Shown here piece after piece: positions 40,625-49,058 of a stretch of 64,000 nucleotides of DNA. Both the position numbers and the translations under genes were made by a program. The notes under the pieces are model-generated. The model ran no database searches. It saw only the letters and a list, made by a program, of their open reading frames with translations, and had not been told where the DNA came from. Source of the stretch: Alteromonas sp. ALT199 (GTDB lineage: Bacteria > Pseudomonadota > Gammaproteobacteria > Enterobacterales > Alteromonadaceae); assembly GCF_018619335.1 (NCBI RefSeq), contig NZ_JAHHDX010000084.1, positions 62,001-126,000 on the forward strand, read 5' to 3'. Numbering within the stretch: position 1 is the stretch's first letter; each line of letters begins with the position of its first letter.

Positions 40625-41845
40625 ATGGATTTTTCACATAACGACAAAACGAAAGCCTTGCTAGAAAAGCTAGATAACTTTATTGCTGAGCATATAGCGC
40701 CGATTGAAAATGAAGTTTACGACTTTCATCATAAAGAGAATAATCACGGCGATTGGAAAAGCTGGAAGCTGCACCCTGGTACAGAAGCACTTAAAGTCAA
40801 AGCACGTGAAGCAGGCTTAGCTAACTTATTTTTACCCGATGCTGAATTAGGCCAGGGCCTTACCACGCTTGAATATGCGCCAATGGCTGAACGCATGGGT
40901 AAATACTTATTTGCCCCTGAAATATTTAACTGTAATGCGCCTGATACTGGCAACATGGAAGTGCTTTATCACTTCGGTAATGATGCACAAAAAGAACAGT
41001 GGCTAAAACCCTTACTGGCTGGTGAAATTCGTTCAGTATTTGGCATGACCGAGCCAGATGTTGCATCGTCTGATGCCACCAACATGGCCGCAACCATTAT
41101 TGAAGATGGTGACGACGTCGTTATTAACGGCAAGAAATGGTGGTCGACAGGCTTAGGGCACCCTAACGCGGCCTTCACAATATTCATGGGTTTATCGAAC
41201 CCTGACAATGACAAACACAGCCGTCACAGCATGGTGATAGTGCCACTAGATACACCAGGAATTACCATAAAGCGTATGCTAGATGCCTACGGCGATTACG
41301 ATGCGCCATACGGCCACGGTGAAATGCACTTTGATAATGTACGCGTAAGTAAAAACAACATTGTAATGGGTTTAGGCAAAGGGTTTGCGATAGCTCAAGG
41401 TCGCTTAGGCCCGGGCCGTATTCACCACTGCATGCGCGCTATCGGCATGGCAGAAAAAGCATTAGAGCTTGCGCTTAAACGCGGTCATGAGCGCGTTGCG
41501 TTTGGAAAGCCTATCATCCGTTTAGGCGGTAATTTAGAACGCGTAGCCGATGCTCGCATGGCAATAGAGCAAGCGCGATTACTTACCCTTCATGCGGCGT
41601 GGAAGATTGATAATTTAGGTGTTAAGCACGCCATGACAGAGATCTCGGCCATCAAAGTAGTGGTGCCAAACATGCTACAAAGTGTAGTAGATATGGCATT
41701 ACAAATTCACGGTGGCGCAGGTATGTGTAGCGACTTCCCACTTGCGCGCTTTGCCGCAGGCGCCAGAGCCCTTCGCCTAGCTGACGGCCCTGACGAAGTG
41801 CATAAAGGCATGGTGTCTCGGTTAGAGCTTAAAAAGTATCAGTAG
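40625..41845 (+). CDS. Acyl-CoA dehydrogenase
   Basis: A 406-residue FAD enzyme of the ACAD10/11-like branch. Visible: 'FGMTEPDVASSDATNM' (FAD and substrate loop), 'INGKKWWSTG', 'GPGRIHHCMRAIGMAEKALELA', 'QIHGGAGMC' and the C-terminal 'RLADGPDEVHKGMV'. It oxidises acyl-CoA at the alpha-beta bond, passing electrons to ETF. I start at ATG 40625 with AAAGGTG upstream; a GTG at 40598 is possible. A strong terminator follows, so it is monocistronic and probably under the divergent LysR. Confidence 0.92.
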   Translation: MDFSHNDKTKALLEKLDNFIAEHIAPIENEVYDFHHKENNHGDWKSWKLHPGTEALKVKAREAGLANLFLPDAELGQGLTTLEYAPMAERMGKYLFAPEIFNCNAPDTGNMEVLYHFGNDAQKEQWLKPLLAGEIRSVFGMTEPDVASSDATNMAATIIEDGDDVVINGKKWWSTGLGHPNAAFTIFMGLSNPDNDKHSRHSMVIVPLDTPGITIKRMLDAYGDYDAPYGHGEMHFDNVRVSKNNIVMGLGKGFAIAQGRLGPGRIHHCMRAIGMAEKALELALKRGHERVAFGKPIIRLGGNLERVADARMAIEQARLLTLHAAWKIDNLGVKHAMTEISAIKVVVPNMLQSVVDMALQIHGGAGMCSDFPLARFAAGARALRLADGPDEVHKGMVSRLELKKYQ

Positions 41846-41858
41846 TCATAATTGATAC

Positions 41859-41887
41859 AAAAAATGCGGCTTAATGCCGCATTTTTT
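41859..41887 (+). terminator. Intrinsic terminator after the acyl-CoA dehydrogenase
   Basis: ATGCGGC pairs with GCCGCAT around TTAAT, with an A-run before and a T-run after, so it can work in both directions and also serve the convergent gene ending at 41912. Confidence 0.9.
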
Positions 41888-41911
41888 ATAGGTTCGAAGA
41901 AGCGCGAAGAG

Positions 41912-42439
41912 TTAGTTATCTTCTTCACGTTGCTTAATGCGCTGGTGAATAGCGTCTAGTTTAGTAAAGCTATCAAATAGTTCTGGGTGTGTGGCAATGA
42001 GCGCGGCAACATGCTCAAAAGCTTCTTCGCGCGTGTCGCTTGTTAGAAAGCGAATATGATCATCGCTAGGTAAGCGATTAAAGTCGATGCCCGTACCGGT
42101 AGAAGACGTTTGAATCTTCATAGCGCGAAAATCTTTTACATAGCGGGGTTCACAGCTTTTGCGGGCAATTTTGCTGCCAATGGGTTTTTGATACTTGCAG
42201 ATAACATCGAACTTCGCAGTTTCATTGATGCTATTGTACAGTTCTAAGAATTCGAAGCGCTGATTATCGAATGCTCTTTTTAATTGCGGTGTAGTCTTTT
42301 GGCCAAATACTTCAATGGTTTCTACATTTTCTTTGTCATTTTGCGCAGTTACTTGAAAGCTAGCCACAAGCGCCAGCGAAAGCGCAGCAGTTTTTATAGC
42401 ATGAAATCCATTTTTCCGTGGGTTTATCACAGTCAACAT
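41912..42439 (-). CDS. Secreted/periplasmic protein of unknown function
   Basis: 175 residues. A signal peptide follows a basic start: hydrophobic 'AALSLALVASFQVTAQ' with cleavage near residue 33. The mature part begins 'ETIEVFGQK' and has two cysteines ('VICKYQ' and 'RKSCEP') that could form one disulfide, then a mainly helical, charged C-terminus. I do not recognise a domain. The start could also be a later Met-free position; ATG at 42439 is the only good one. Convergent with the acyl-CoA dehydrogenase. Confidence 0.7.
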   Translation of the reverse strand: MLTVINPRKNGFHAIKTAALSLALVASFQVTAQNDKENVETIEVFGQKTTPQLKRAFDNQRFEFLELYNSINETAKFDVICKYQKPIGSKIARKSCEPRYVKDFRAMKIQTSSTGTGIDFNRLPSDDHIRFLTSDTREEAFEHVAALIATHPELFDSFTKLDAIHQRIKQREEDN

Positions 42440-42581
42440 CCTCGTTGTTTCATTTGTATACTACTCAAACTAGCAGCTGAACAAATTTCAGTCAAAAAAA
42501 ATACCGCTTCTTGCAATAAGAAACGGCATTTTATTTTACTTATAAACTAGCTAGTTAGCTTATTACCTAGCTAAAACTGGC

Positions 42582-45308
42582 TTAGTAAGTGTAGCGTGCC
42601 TGCACGTACCACATACCACCGTTGAAACCAAACGGGCTAGACTCAGAATAAAGCTGACCTAAGCTTCCTGCGCTAGGGTTTTCTTCTGGGTATTCGTCGA
42701 ACAAGTTGTTTACACCAACAACAAGATCTAAGTTTTCGCTATAAGAGTATTTGGCTTCTACGTCTATCAAGATAGCCGCATCAATACCATCTACGCCATT
42801 ACCAGTGTCGTCCCAACCACCGTAGTAGTTAGCACGAACTAGGGTGCGAAGTGCGCCTTGCGTGTGGGTCCATGAAATATTACCGCGAAGGTTTGGCAGT
42901 AAGTCTTCAATTGCAGCAACACGGCCTTCGCCAATTGGGTTAAGCGTACCTACATCGTCCACTTCTGTTTCGTTGTAGTTTGCCGCTAGCGTAATACGTG
43001 AATTACCTTCCCATAAATCGAAGCTGTAGTTACCTACGATGTCGATACCGCGTGTAGTGGTGTCGAAGCTGTTCGAGAAGAAGCGGAACTGTGATAGGTC
43101 GTCTAGACCAATAAAGTCTGAACGGTTGATAACACCCGATGCATCAAGCTCGGTAAGCGCTTCAGATACGGTTGCGTAGTCTGTACCGCCACCTGCAAAG
43201 TTAAGCGCCTCTAGGAAGTTAACATTAGCACCTAGGGCAACACGGTTTTCCATCTCGATGTTGTAGAAATCGATGGTCCAGCTCATGTCTGCCACATCAA
43301 TTGACGCACCAAACGAGAAGTTAACTGCTTCCTCTGGCCCTAAGTCTGGGCGTCCGTTACCTTGGCTTTCAATGAAATCTGCCGCTAGCTGACCTGCCGC
43401 CGATGACAATGGCAATGTACCTTGGTCAATCAGCACGCCGTTTACGTTTTGCGTGGTAACGTTAGTAATGCTTGCCTGCCCCGCTGTTGGCGCGTGGAAA
43501 CCGGTTGAGTACGCTCCGCGTAAACGGAAATCGTCAGTTACGTGGAAAATACCCGCTAGTTTAAAGTCGGTAGTATCGCCAAACTCACTGAAGTCTTCAC
43601 GACGCAACGCTGCTTGTAAGGTTAGTTGATCGGTAACATCAGCTTCTAAATCAATATAAACCGCGTTGCTGTCTTGCGACGAGCTGGTATCACGAGGGAA
43701 ACCACCAAAACCGTTCGAGCTAGACGAGAAGCCTTGGCTTGCTAGCGGGCCTAGTGCGTAAGACGCTTCATCACCGGCAAACAAATCAAACTCTTCTTTG
43801 CGGTATTCTGCACCAAACGCAACGTTTAAGTCAGATGCTAAACCTACATCTACACCGTATACAAAGTTAAGGTTAACCAAGGTTTCGGTTTGCTCTTGTC
43901 CACCAGGCACAAAATCACGCGGTGTATCTGGGCCTAAAGACGCATTAATGGTGTTCTTAATGAAAAAGTCAGTACGGTTAGAGCCCCGCTGTGCACTGAA
44001 GTCGTAGCCTAAGCCGTTACCAATTTCTAAGTCACCACGTACACCTACGGTAAACGCCATGTCTTCGTTATCGCCACCAAAGCGCGGTACAAAGCCCGTT
44101 GGGATGGTTTCAATGAACGAGAAACAGTTATCGTCAGCCTGTACTTGTGCTAGGAATGTTGGGTCTGGGAATACATTGCCTTCACCGCCAATTGGAATAC
44201 CGTCAATACAGCTTCCACCTACGCCTACACCGTCTAGGTCGCCAACAAGTACTGAGTGTACGCCGTCTGGGTCGGCTAAACCTGTTAGTGGGTCAACCGT
44301 TGGGCCTGCATATACACCGCCGCGCTGGCTTCCTTCCGTTACCGGGTTACGGTAGAAGAAACCACCGGTAACCGTACGTTTACCGTAGTTACCAAATAAG
44401 TAAAGCTCGGCTTTGTCGTTTAGCTCGTACGCTGAGTTAATAAATACTTTATAGTCGTCTTCTACGTCTGGCTGGCCCCAATACTGAGGTACTTCATTGG
44501 TATAGGTATTAATGGTAGAAAAATCTGACTGACTTAAGTAACCGGCATCGACCATACCTTGTACGTCGTCACGCACGACTGAGCGTACGGTACCTTCAAC
44601 ATCGCGAATTTCACCTGTGATATTTACAAAGCCGTCTGCGCCTAGCGAGAAACCGGCGTTAGCTGAAATAGTGTAGTTGTCGCCATCGCCTTCATAGGTA
44701 GAGCCATAGTTTGCGCGGAACTCAAAACCTTCATCGTCGTCGCGAAGCAAGAAGTTAAGTACACCTGCAATAGCGTCTGAACCGTATTGTGACGATGCAC
44801 CGTCACGCAGTACTTCTACTTGCTTCAAAGCAAGTGATGGAATTGCCGAAATATCAACACCCTGTGCACCATCTGAAATACCACCACCTAGGAAAGAAAT
44901 GATAGAGCCACGGTGACGACGCTTACCGTTTACCAACACCAACACGTTATCTGGCGATAGACCGCGCATGTTTGCCGGGCGCACAATGGTAGCTGCGTCA
45001 CTGATTGGCTGGGTATTCACATCGAACGACGGTACGTTAGTACGCAGCATGTCTTGCACGTCGCTAGATGAGTTTTGACGGAATTCATCGCCGGTAATGA
45101 CGTCTACCGGCACGGGTGAATCTGCCGCTGAGCGGTTGCTCATACGCGTACCGGTTACAATGATGTTTTCAACGTCTTCTGCTTTTTCTTCTGCTTCTTG
45201 TGCAAAAGTTGGCGCTGACATTGCCGCAAAAAACGGTAAAGAACTAGCAATAATGGCTGAGGTTATTCGATTAAGTTTTTTCCCCTTAGGGAAGTTACCT
45301 TGATCCAC
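42582..45308 (-). CDS. TonB-dependent outer-membrane receptor
   Basis: A 908-residue receptor. After a signal peptide (cleavage near 'PTFAQE', residue 36) comes a TonB-box-like 'VENIIVTGTR', the plug domain ('VPVDVITGDEFRQNSSSDVQDMLR', 'NMRGLSPDNVLVLVNGKRRHR', 'VLRDGASSQYGSDAIAGVLNF') and a long 22-strand barrel that ends with the C-terminal aromatic 'YVQARYTY'. It takes up a large solute across the outer membrane with energy from TonB. The ligand is unknown; no convincing Fur box is seen upstream, so iron is not implied. Confidence 0.92.
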   Translation of the reverse strand: MDQGNFPKGKKLNRITSAIIASSLPFFAAMSAPTFAQEAEEKAEDVENIIVTGTRMSNRSAADSPVPVDVITGDEFRQNSSSDVQDMLRTNVPSFDVNTQPISDAATIVRPANMRGLSPDNVLVLVNGKRRHRGSIISFLGGGISDGAQGVDISAIPSLALKQVEVLRDGASSQYGSDAIAGVLNFLLRDDDEGFEFRANYGSTYEGDGDNYTISANAGFSLGADGFVNITGEIRDVEGTVRSVVRDDVQGMVDAGYLSQSDFSTINTYTNEVPQYWGQPDVEDDYKVFINSAYELNDKAELYLFGNYGKRTVTGGFFYRNPVTEGSQRGGVYAGPTVDPLTGLADPDGVHSVLVGDLDGVGVGGSCIDGIPIGGEGNVFPDPTFLAQVQADDNCFSFIETIPTGFVPRFGGDNEDMAFTVGVRGDLEIGNGLGYDFSAQRGSNRTDFFIKNTINASLGPDTPRDFVPGGQEQTETLVNLNFVYGVDVGLASDLNVAFGAEYRKEEFDLFAGDEASYALGPLASQGFSSSSNGFGGFPRDTSSSQDSNAVYIDLEADVTDQLTLQAALRREDFSEFGDTTDFKLAGIFHVTDDFRLRGAYSTGFHAPTAGQASITNVTTQNVNGVLIDQGTLPLSSAAGQLAADFIESQGNGRPDLGPEEAVNFSFGASIDVADMSWTIDFYNIEMENRVALGANVNFLEALNFAGGGTDYATVSEALTELDASGVINRSDFIGLDDLSQFRFFSNSFDTTTRGIDIVGNYSFDLWEGNSRITLAANYNETEVDDVGTLNPIGEGRVAAIEDLLPNLRGNISWTHTQGALRTLVRANYYGGWDDTGNGVDGIDAAILIDVEAKYSYSENLDLVVGVNNLFDEYPEENPSAGSLGQLYSESSPFGFNGGMWYVQARYTY

Positions 45309-45690
45309 TGTGTTTCTCCTTCAAGACTTGTTGTTTTTTATATGGTTTTTATATTTTTATTATTGGCGTGGGTAATATTTAGCAGTGACTGCCAATAAAT
45401 ATGCATGACAGTTACACTAATAAACATCGAATAATTAGAATGGAATAACTAAAAAAGAACCCTGAAAGAGATAATTATCACTCATAAGGCTTAATTTATA
45501 TTAGTCTTTAGGATAGTTTCGCTTTTGGGCTTTCTGAAGGATGGGATTTAGGGCCGCTTTTACTTAAGGTAAAGCGAGCTGAAAGTAGAAGGGTTAATTA
45601 TTCTTAAGGTTTTGTAATCAGCGTAGTTATTAGACAAGCGGCAGCTAATCCTAAAAGATTAGCTACCTTTGCCATTTAATAGCGCTTCAA
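45309..45690. other. AT-rich intergenic region between two TonB receptor genes
   Basis: 382 bases without an ORF. It must contain the promoter of the minus-strand receptor that starts at 45308. At 45643-45664 AGCTAATC and GATTAGCT form an 8-bp hairpin after the end of the siderophore receptor, without a good T-run. A GATAATTATC palindrome is at 45470-45479, too short for a Fur box call. Confidence 0.5.
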
Positions 45691-47784
45691 TTAAAAGCTA
45701 TACGAAGCACTTAACTGCGCGTTAATGCCAGCGCCGTAGTAACCCACGGTATGTAGGCTGTTGATGTACTTCTTATCAAAGATGTTGTTAATGTTCATGC
45801 GAACCGTTAGGTCTTCAGTAAACGCGCGCGATGCATACAAATTACCCAAGAAATAGGCACCTTGTTCAACGTTATAATCAACATTGCTTATTTCAGACTG
45901 CCAACGACCGCCAAAGCCTACTTCCACTTCAGGTGCTTGTGGCACTGTGTACGCTATTTGGAAGGTTACTACGTCGCGCGGCGCCCATAGGTTAGCATCA
46001 TTGCCTTGCTCGTCTTCTACGTCGATAGCGGTATAAGACGCATTAACACGCAGCGCATCGGTTACCTGCCCCGCCACTTCAATTTCAAAACCATCAGACT
46101 CTACCGACACGCCTTCATAGTAATACTGCAGCGTTTCTGGGTTAGTGCCCGCATAGGCGGCTAGGTTGTCTTGCTCTGCGGTAAAGTAAGCGAACGTTGT
46201 TAATAAACGGTCATCAAACCACTGGGCTTTCACGCCCGCCTCAAAGTTTTGGCCTTTTGTTGGGTCTAGGTACTGACCGTTAATGTCGTACTGTTCTTGC
46301 GGCTGGTACACATCTGAATAACTTACATACGCGTTCAAGCCTTCCGTTACCGCGTAAGTAGCACCAACGTAAGGGCTGGCTTCGCTTTCTGAGTTATCGA
46401 TAACCGCGCCTGCGTTTTGCCCTGTACGCTCAAAATCAATAGCGTTGAAACCAGCAATTACATGCATTTCATCGGTAACGCTGAAACGCGCAGAACCAAA
46501 GTAACGCGTTAGGTTTTGCTCAATGTTCGAGTACTCGGCAGCAGCTAGCCAATCAGGCTCGGCAATAGCATTCAACGCGTAAGGGAACGCTGGCGTTGGG
46601 CCGAATGCAGGCGTAGTAGCGTAATCAAATGAGTGAGCAGAAGACACATCGTCGCTAGTAGCGTGACTTACACCAAAGTTCACTTCATGATTGCGGCCAA
46701 ACAGCTCGAAATCACCAAATACTCGGCCTTCTACAAGATGAGAATCGCGCTCAGAGTCGTAACGACCTGGCCAGCCAACAAGGCCTAAACCCGTGTCTTT
46801 ATCAATTGCGCCGTAGGCGTAAAACAGTTTACTTTGATCTTCAAAGTCGCGGTAGTTATAGCTAAGTAGTAGCTGCCAATCGTTATCGAACACATAGTCT
46901 AGCTCTACAAACGCATTGGTGGTTTCGGTATCCCATTTCGTCCACTCTTGAGCAGTGGTATCGCTAATGTCCCACTCGGCTTGGGTGCCATCGGTATAGT
47001 TAAACACTAGCCCGCCCCAGGTGTTGCCGTCGGTATTCGCATCTTGATAAGACAACCCAAACGTTACGGTAGCATTGTCGGTTAATTGGCCGTCGATAAC
47101 ACCGTACACAAAGCTGCGATCGTTCTCTAGGCCATCAAGGTGTGACTCTTTATCTTCAACACTTGCTACTACACGGGCTGCCCAGCTGCCGTCTTCGGTA
47201 AGCAGCATTGAATAGTCGCCCTGTACACGCTTAAAGTTGTACGAGCCAATGCTTGCACCAATCTCACCGCCCTCTTCATTAGTTGGACGCTTACGTACAT
47301 AGTTAATGGTACCTGACGCATTACCCACACCGGTTAGCAGGCCGTTAGCACCACGAATAACTTCAATTTCTTCATAACCATACGCTTCGACAGAGCCGGT
47401 AACAATGCCCCAGTCGTTCGGCAGGCCCACACCATCAATTTGAGTGTTTTTAATTTCAAAACCACGGGCGGTGTAGTTAGTACGGTTGGTTTCCCACTCT
47501 TCTACGTTAATACCCGGCGCAAGCTTTAGCGCATCATTAATATTAAACGCACCAAACGACTGCATTAAGTCTTCAGAAAGAATGCTAATAGACTGCGGCG
47601 TTTCGCTAATTTCCATGGTTAAGCCCGTTGCACCGCGGCTAACGCGGTTTTGACGAACGCCAACAATACGAATTTTTTCAACGTCTGCTTCTTTAACTTC
47701 TACCGTATCGTTTTGCGTAGTTTGCGCATTTACCGACAATGCAAACGCGATAGGCGTTAGGGCAAATAAACTGCTTAATTTCAT
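45691..47784 (-). CDS. TonB-dependent siderophore receptor
   Basis: 697 residues of the ferric-siderophore receptor class (FpvA/FhuE-like, TIGR01783). Signal peptide to 'VNAQ' (about 20). Plug domain starts 'RQNRVSRGATGLTMEISETPQSISILSEDLMQSF' region with the typical 'ETPQSISI', then 'GFEIKNTQIDGVGLPND' and 'EVIRGANGLLTGVGNASGTINYVRKRP'. The barrel ends 'INAQLSASYSF' with a terminal Phe. Directly upstream is a good Fur box, so expression should rise under iron starvation. It lies after the HlyD-RbbA-YhhJ operon on the same strand but has its own promoter region. Confidence 0.94.
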   Translation of the reverse strand: MKLSSLFALTPIAFALSVNAQTTQNDTVEVKEADVEKIRIVGVRQNRVSRGATGLTMEISETPQSISILSEDLMQSFGAFNINDALKLAPGINVEEWETNRTNYTARGFEIKNTQIDGVGLPNDWGIVTGSVEAYGYEEIEVIRGANGLLTGVGNASGTINYVRKRPTNEEGGEIGASIGSYNFKRVQGDYSMLLTEDGSWAARVVASVEDKESHLDGLENDRSFVYGVIDGQLTDNATVTFGLSYQDANTDGNTWGGLVFNYTDGTQAEWDISDTTAQEWTKWDTETTNAFVELDYVFDNDWQLLLSYNYRDFEDQSKLFYAYGAIDKDTGLGLVGWPGRYDSERDSHLVEGRVFGDFELFGRNHEVNFGVSHATSDDVSSAHSFDYATTPAFGPTPAFPYALNAIAEPDWLAAAEYSNIEQNLTRYFGSARFSVTDEMHVIAGFNAIDFERTGQNAGAVIDNSESEASPYVGATYAVTEGLNAYVSYSDVYQPQEQYDINGQYLDPTKGQNFEAGVKAQWFDDRLLTTFAYFTAEQDNLAAYAGTNPETLQYYYEGVSVESDGFEIEVAGQVTDALRVNASYTAIDVEDEQGNDANLWAPRDVVTFQIAYTVPQAPEVEVGFGGRWQSEISNVDYNVEQGAYFLGNLYASRAFTEDLTVRMNINNIFDKKYINSLHTVGYYGAGINAQLSASYSF

Positions 47785-47861
47785 GGTTTTCTCTGTTATT
47801 GATTTTGAAGGGTTAGAATATTTTCGGGCAGGAGTATAAAACAGACCAAAATTAATTTAAA

Positions 47862-47876
47862 TGATAATTATTACTA
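47862..47876 (-). promoter_or_regulatory. Fur box upstream of the siderophore receptor
   Basis: TGATAATTATTACTA matches 13 of 15 positions of the 7-1-7 Fur dyad (TGATAAT-N-ATTATCA). It lies about 78 bases upstream of the receptor start at 47784. Confidence 0.72.
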
Positions 47877-47933
47877 TTTATATTAAAAATAGGACAACCA
47901 AACAGAGACTGGAACCAAAACTAGATAACGCTT

Positions 47934-49055
47934 TTAAGCCATACTACCAATGGTGCTTTTAAACCTTTTAAGCGCTATAAAATAAAACGCACAACCAATA
48001 GCTAAAAGCGCCAACAACTGAGGGTATATAACGCTAACGCCCGCCCCTCGATACAATACCCCTTGGGAAGCCATTACGAAGTGCGTATTGGGCATTAGCA
48101 ACATTGCGTATTGAATGAATTCAGGCATGCTTTCTCTTGGTGTTACACCACCAGATAGTAACTGTAGAGGCAGTAAGACTAAGATGAGTAACAACCCGAA
48201 CTGGGGCATAGAACGCGCAATAGTGGCCATAAAAATACCCATACTCGATACGGCGAATAATTGTAAAGCAGCAGCCACCATAAAAAGCCATATTTCGCCA
48301 TTGATAGGCACCGCCAGTACCCACTGAATGATTAGATAAACCGAAAGCAAGGTAGCAACCCACACAACTACCCCCGAGGCCAATAGTTTAGACAGCATAA
48401 TTTCACTGTCTGATACTGGCATAGCTAACAAGTGCTCTATGGTGCCACGCTCTTTCTCTCGAATAAGCGCAGCCCCAGACAAAATTATAGCTACCATTGT
48501 TACAGCATTAATAAGCTCCATAACAGAACCAAACCAAAAGCTTTCGAGCGCGGGGTTAAAGCGGGCTCGCATAATCAGTTCGACAGGGTAAACCGTGTCA
48601 GACTTATAACCCTGTAAATATGCGTTTACTTCATCGGTGATTATTTCAGTAATGTAGCCATTACCGGTAAACGCCTGGCTGATACGCGTGGCATCAACGT
48701 TAACCTGAACGTCGGGCTGTAACCCGGCCATAATGTCTTTTTCAAACTCAGGGGGAATGGTAACCACAAAAGTATATTTACCTGTGTCTAAATACGTGTC
48801 GGCTTCATTACTTTCAATGATGTCTGGCGCTAGAAAATAGGGAGGGTAAAAAGCATCTATCACTCGATTAGATATCTGCGAGTTGTCGTGATCAACAAAG
48901 GCAATGGGCGCATTGTGCAAAGATTCGGGTACCGCAGTGGCCGCCGTGTAGATGTTTACCGTAAACACATAAGCAATGAGAATAAGCATGGCCGGGTCGC
49001 GCCATAGACTCCAAAGCTCTTTTATACTTAACTGGGTTACATTTTTAATTTCCAC
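47934..49055 (-). CDS. yhhJ: ABC-2 type transporter permease (YhhJ-like)
   Basis: 373 residues. One N-terminal membrane segment (about 20-38), a periplasmic domain of about 130 residues, then five hydrophobic helices (about 175-370) with the ABC-2 signature 'ALIREKERGTIEHLLAMPVSDSEIMLSKLL'. It completes a tripartite exporter with RbbA and the HlyD protein upstream; gap to rbbA is three bases. Substrate unknown. Confidence 0.9.
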   Translation of the reverse strand: MEIKNVTQLSIKELWSLWRDPAMLILIAYVFTVNIYTAATAVPESLHNAPIAFVDHDNSQISNRVIDAFYPPYFLAPDIIESNEADTYLDTGKYTFVVTIPPEFEKDIMAGLQPDVQVNVDATRISQAFTGNGYITEIITDEVNAYLQGYKSDTVYPVELIMRARFNPALESFWFGSVMELINAVTMVAIILSGAALIREKERGTIEHLLAMPVSDSEIMLSKLLASGVVVWVATLLSVYLIIQWVLAVPINGEIWLFMVAAALQLFAVSSMGIFMATIARSMPQFGLLLILVLLPLQLLSGGVTPRESMPEFIQYAMLLMPNTHFVMASQGVLYRGAGVSVIYPQLLALLAIGCAFYFIALKRFKSTIGSMA

Positions 49056-49058
49056 GGT

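Noticed and set aside
44059-44371. Plus-strand frames inside the TonB receptor gene
   Set aside because: They are antisense shadows of a well-supported receptor gene with normal codon use.
45470-45479. GATAATTATC as a Fur box for the 42582-45308 receptor
   Set aside because: Only 10 bases of dyad, about 160 bases from the start, with flanks that do not extend the match.
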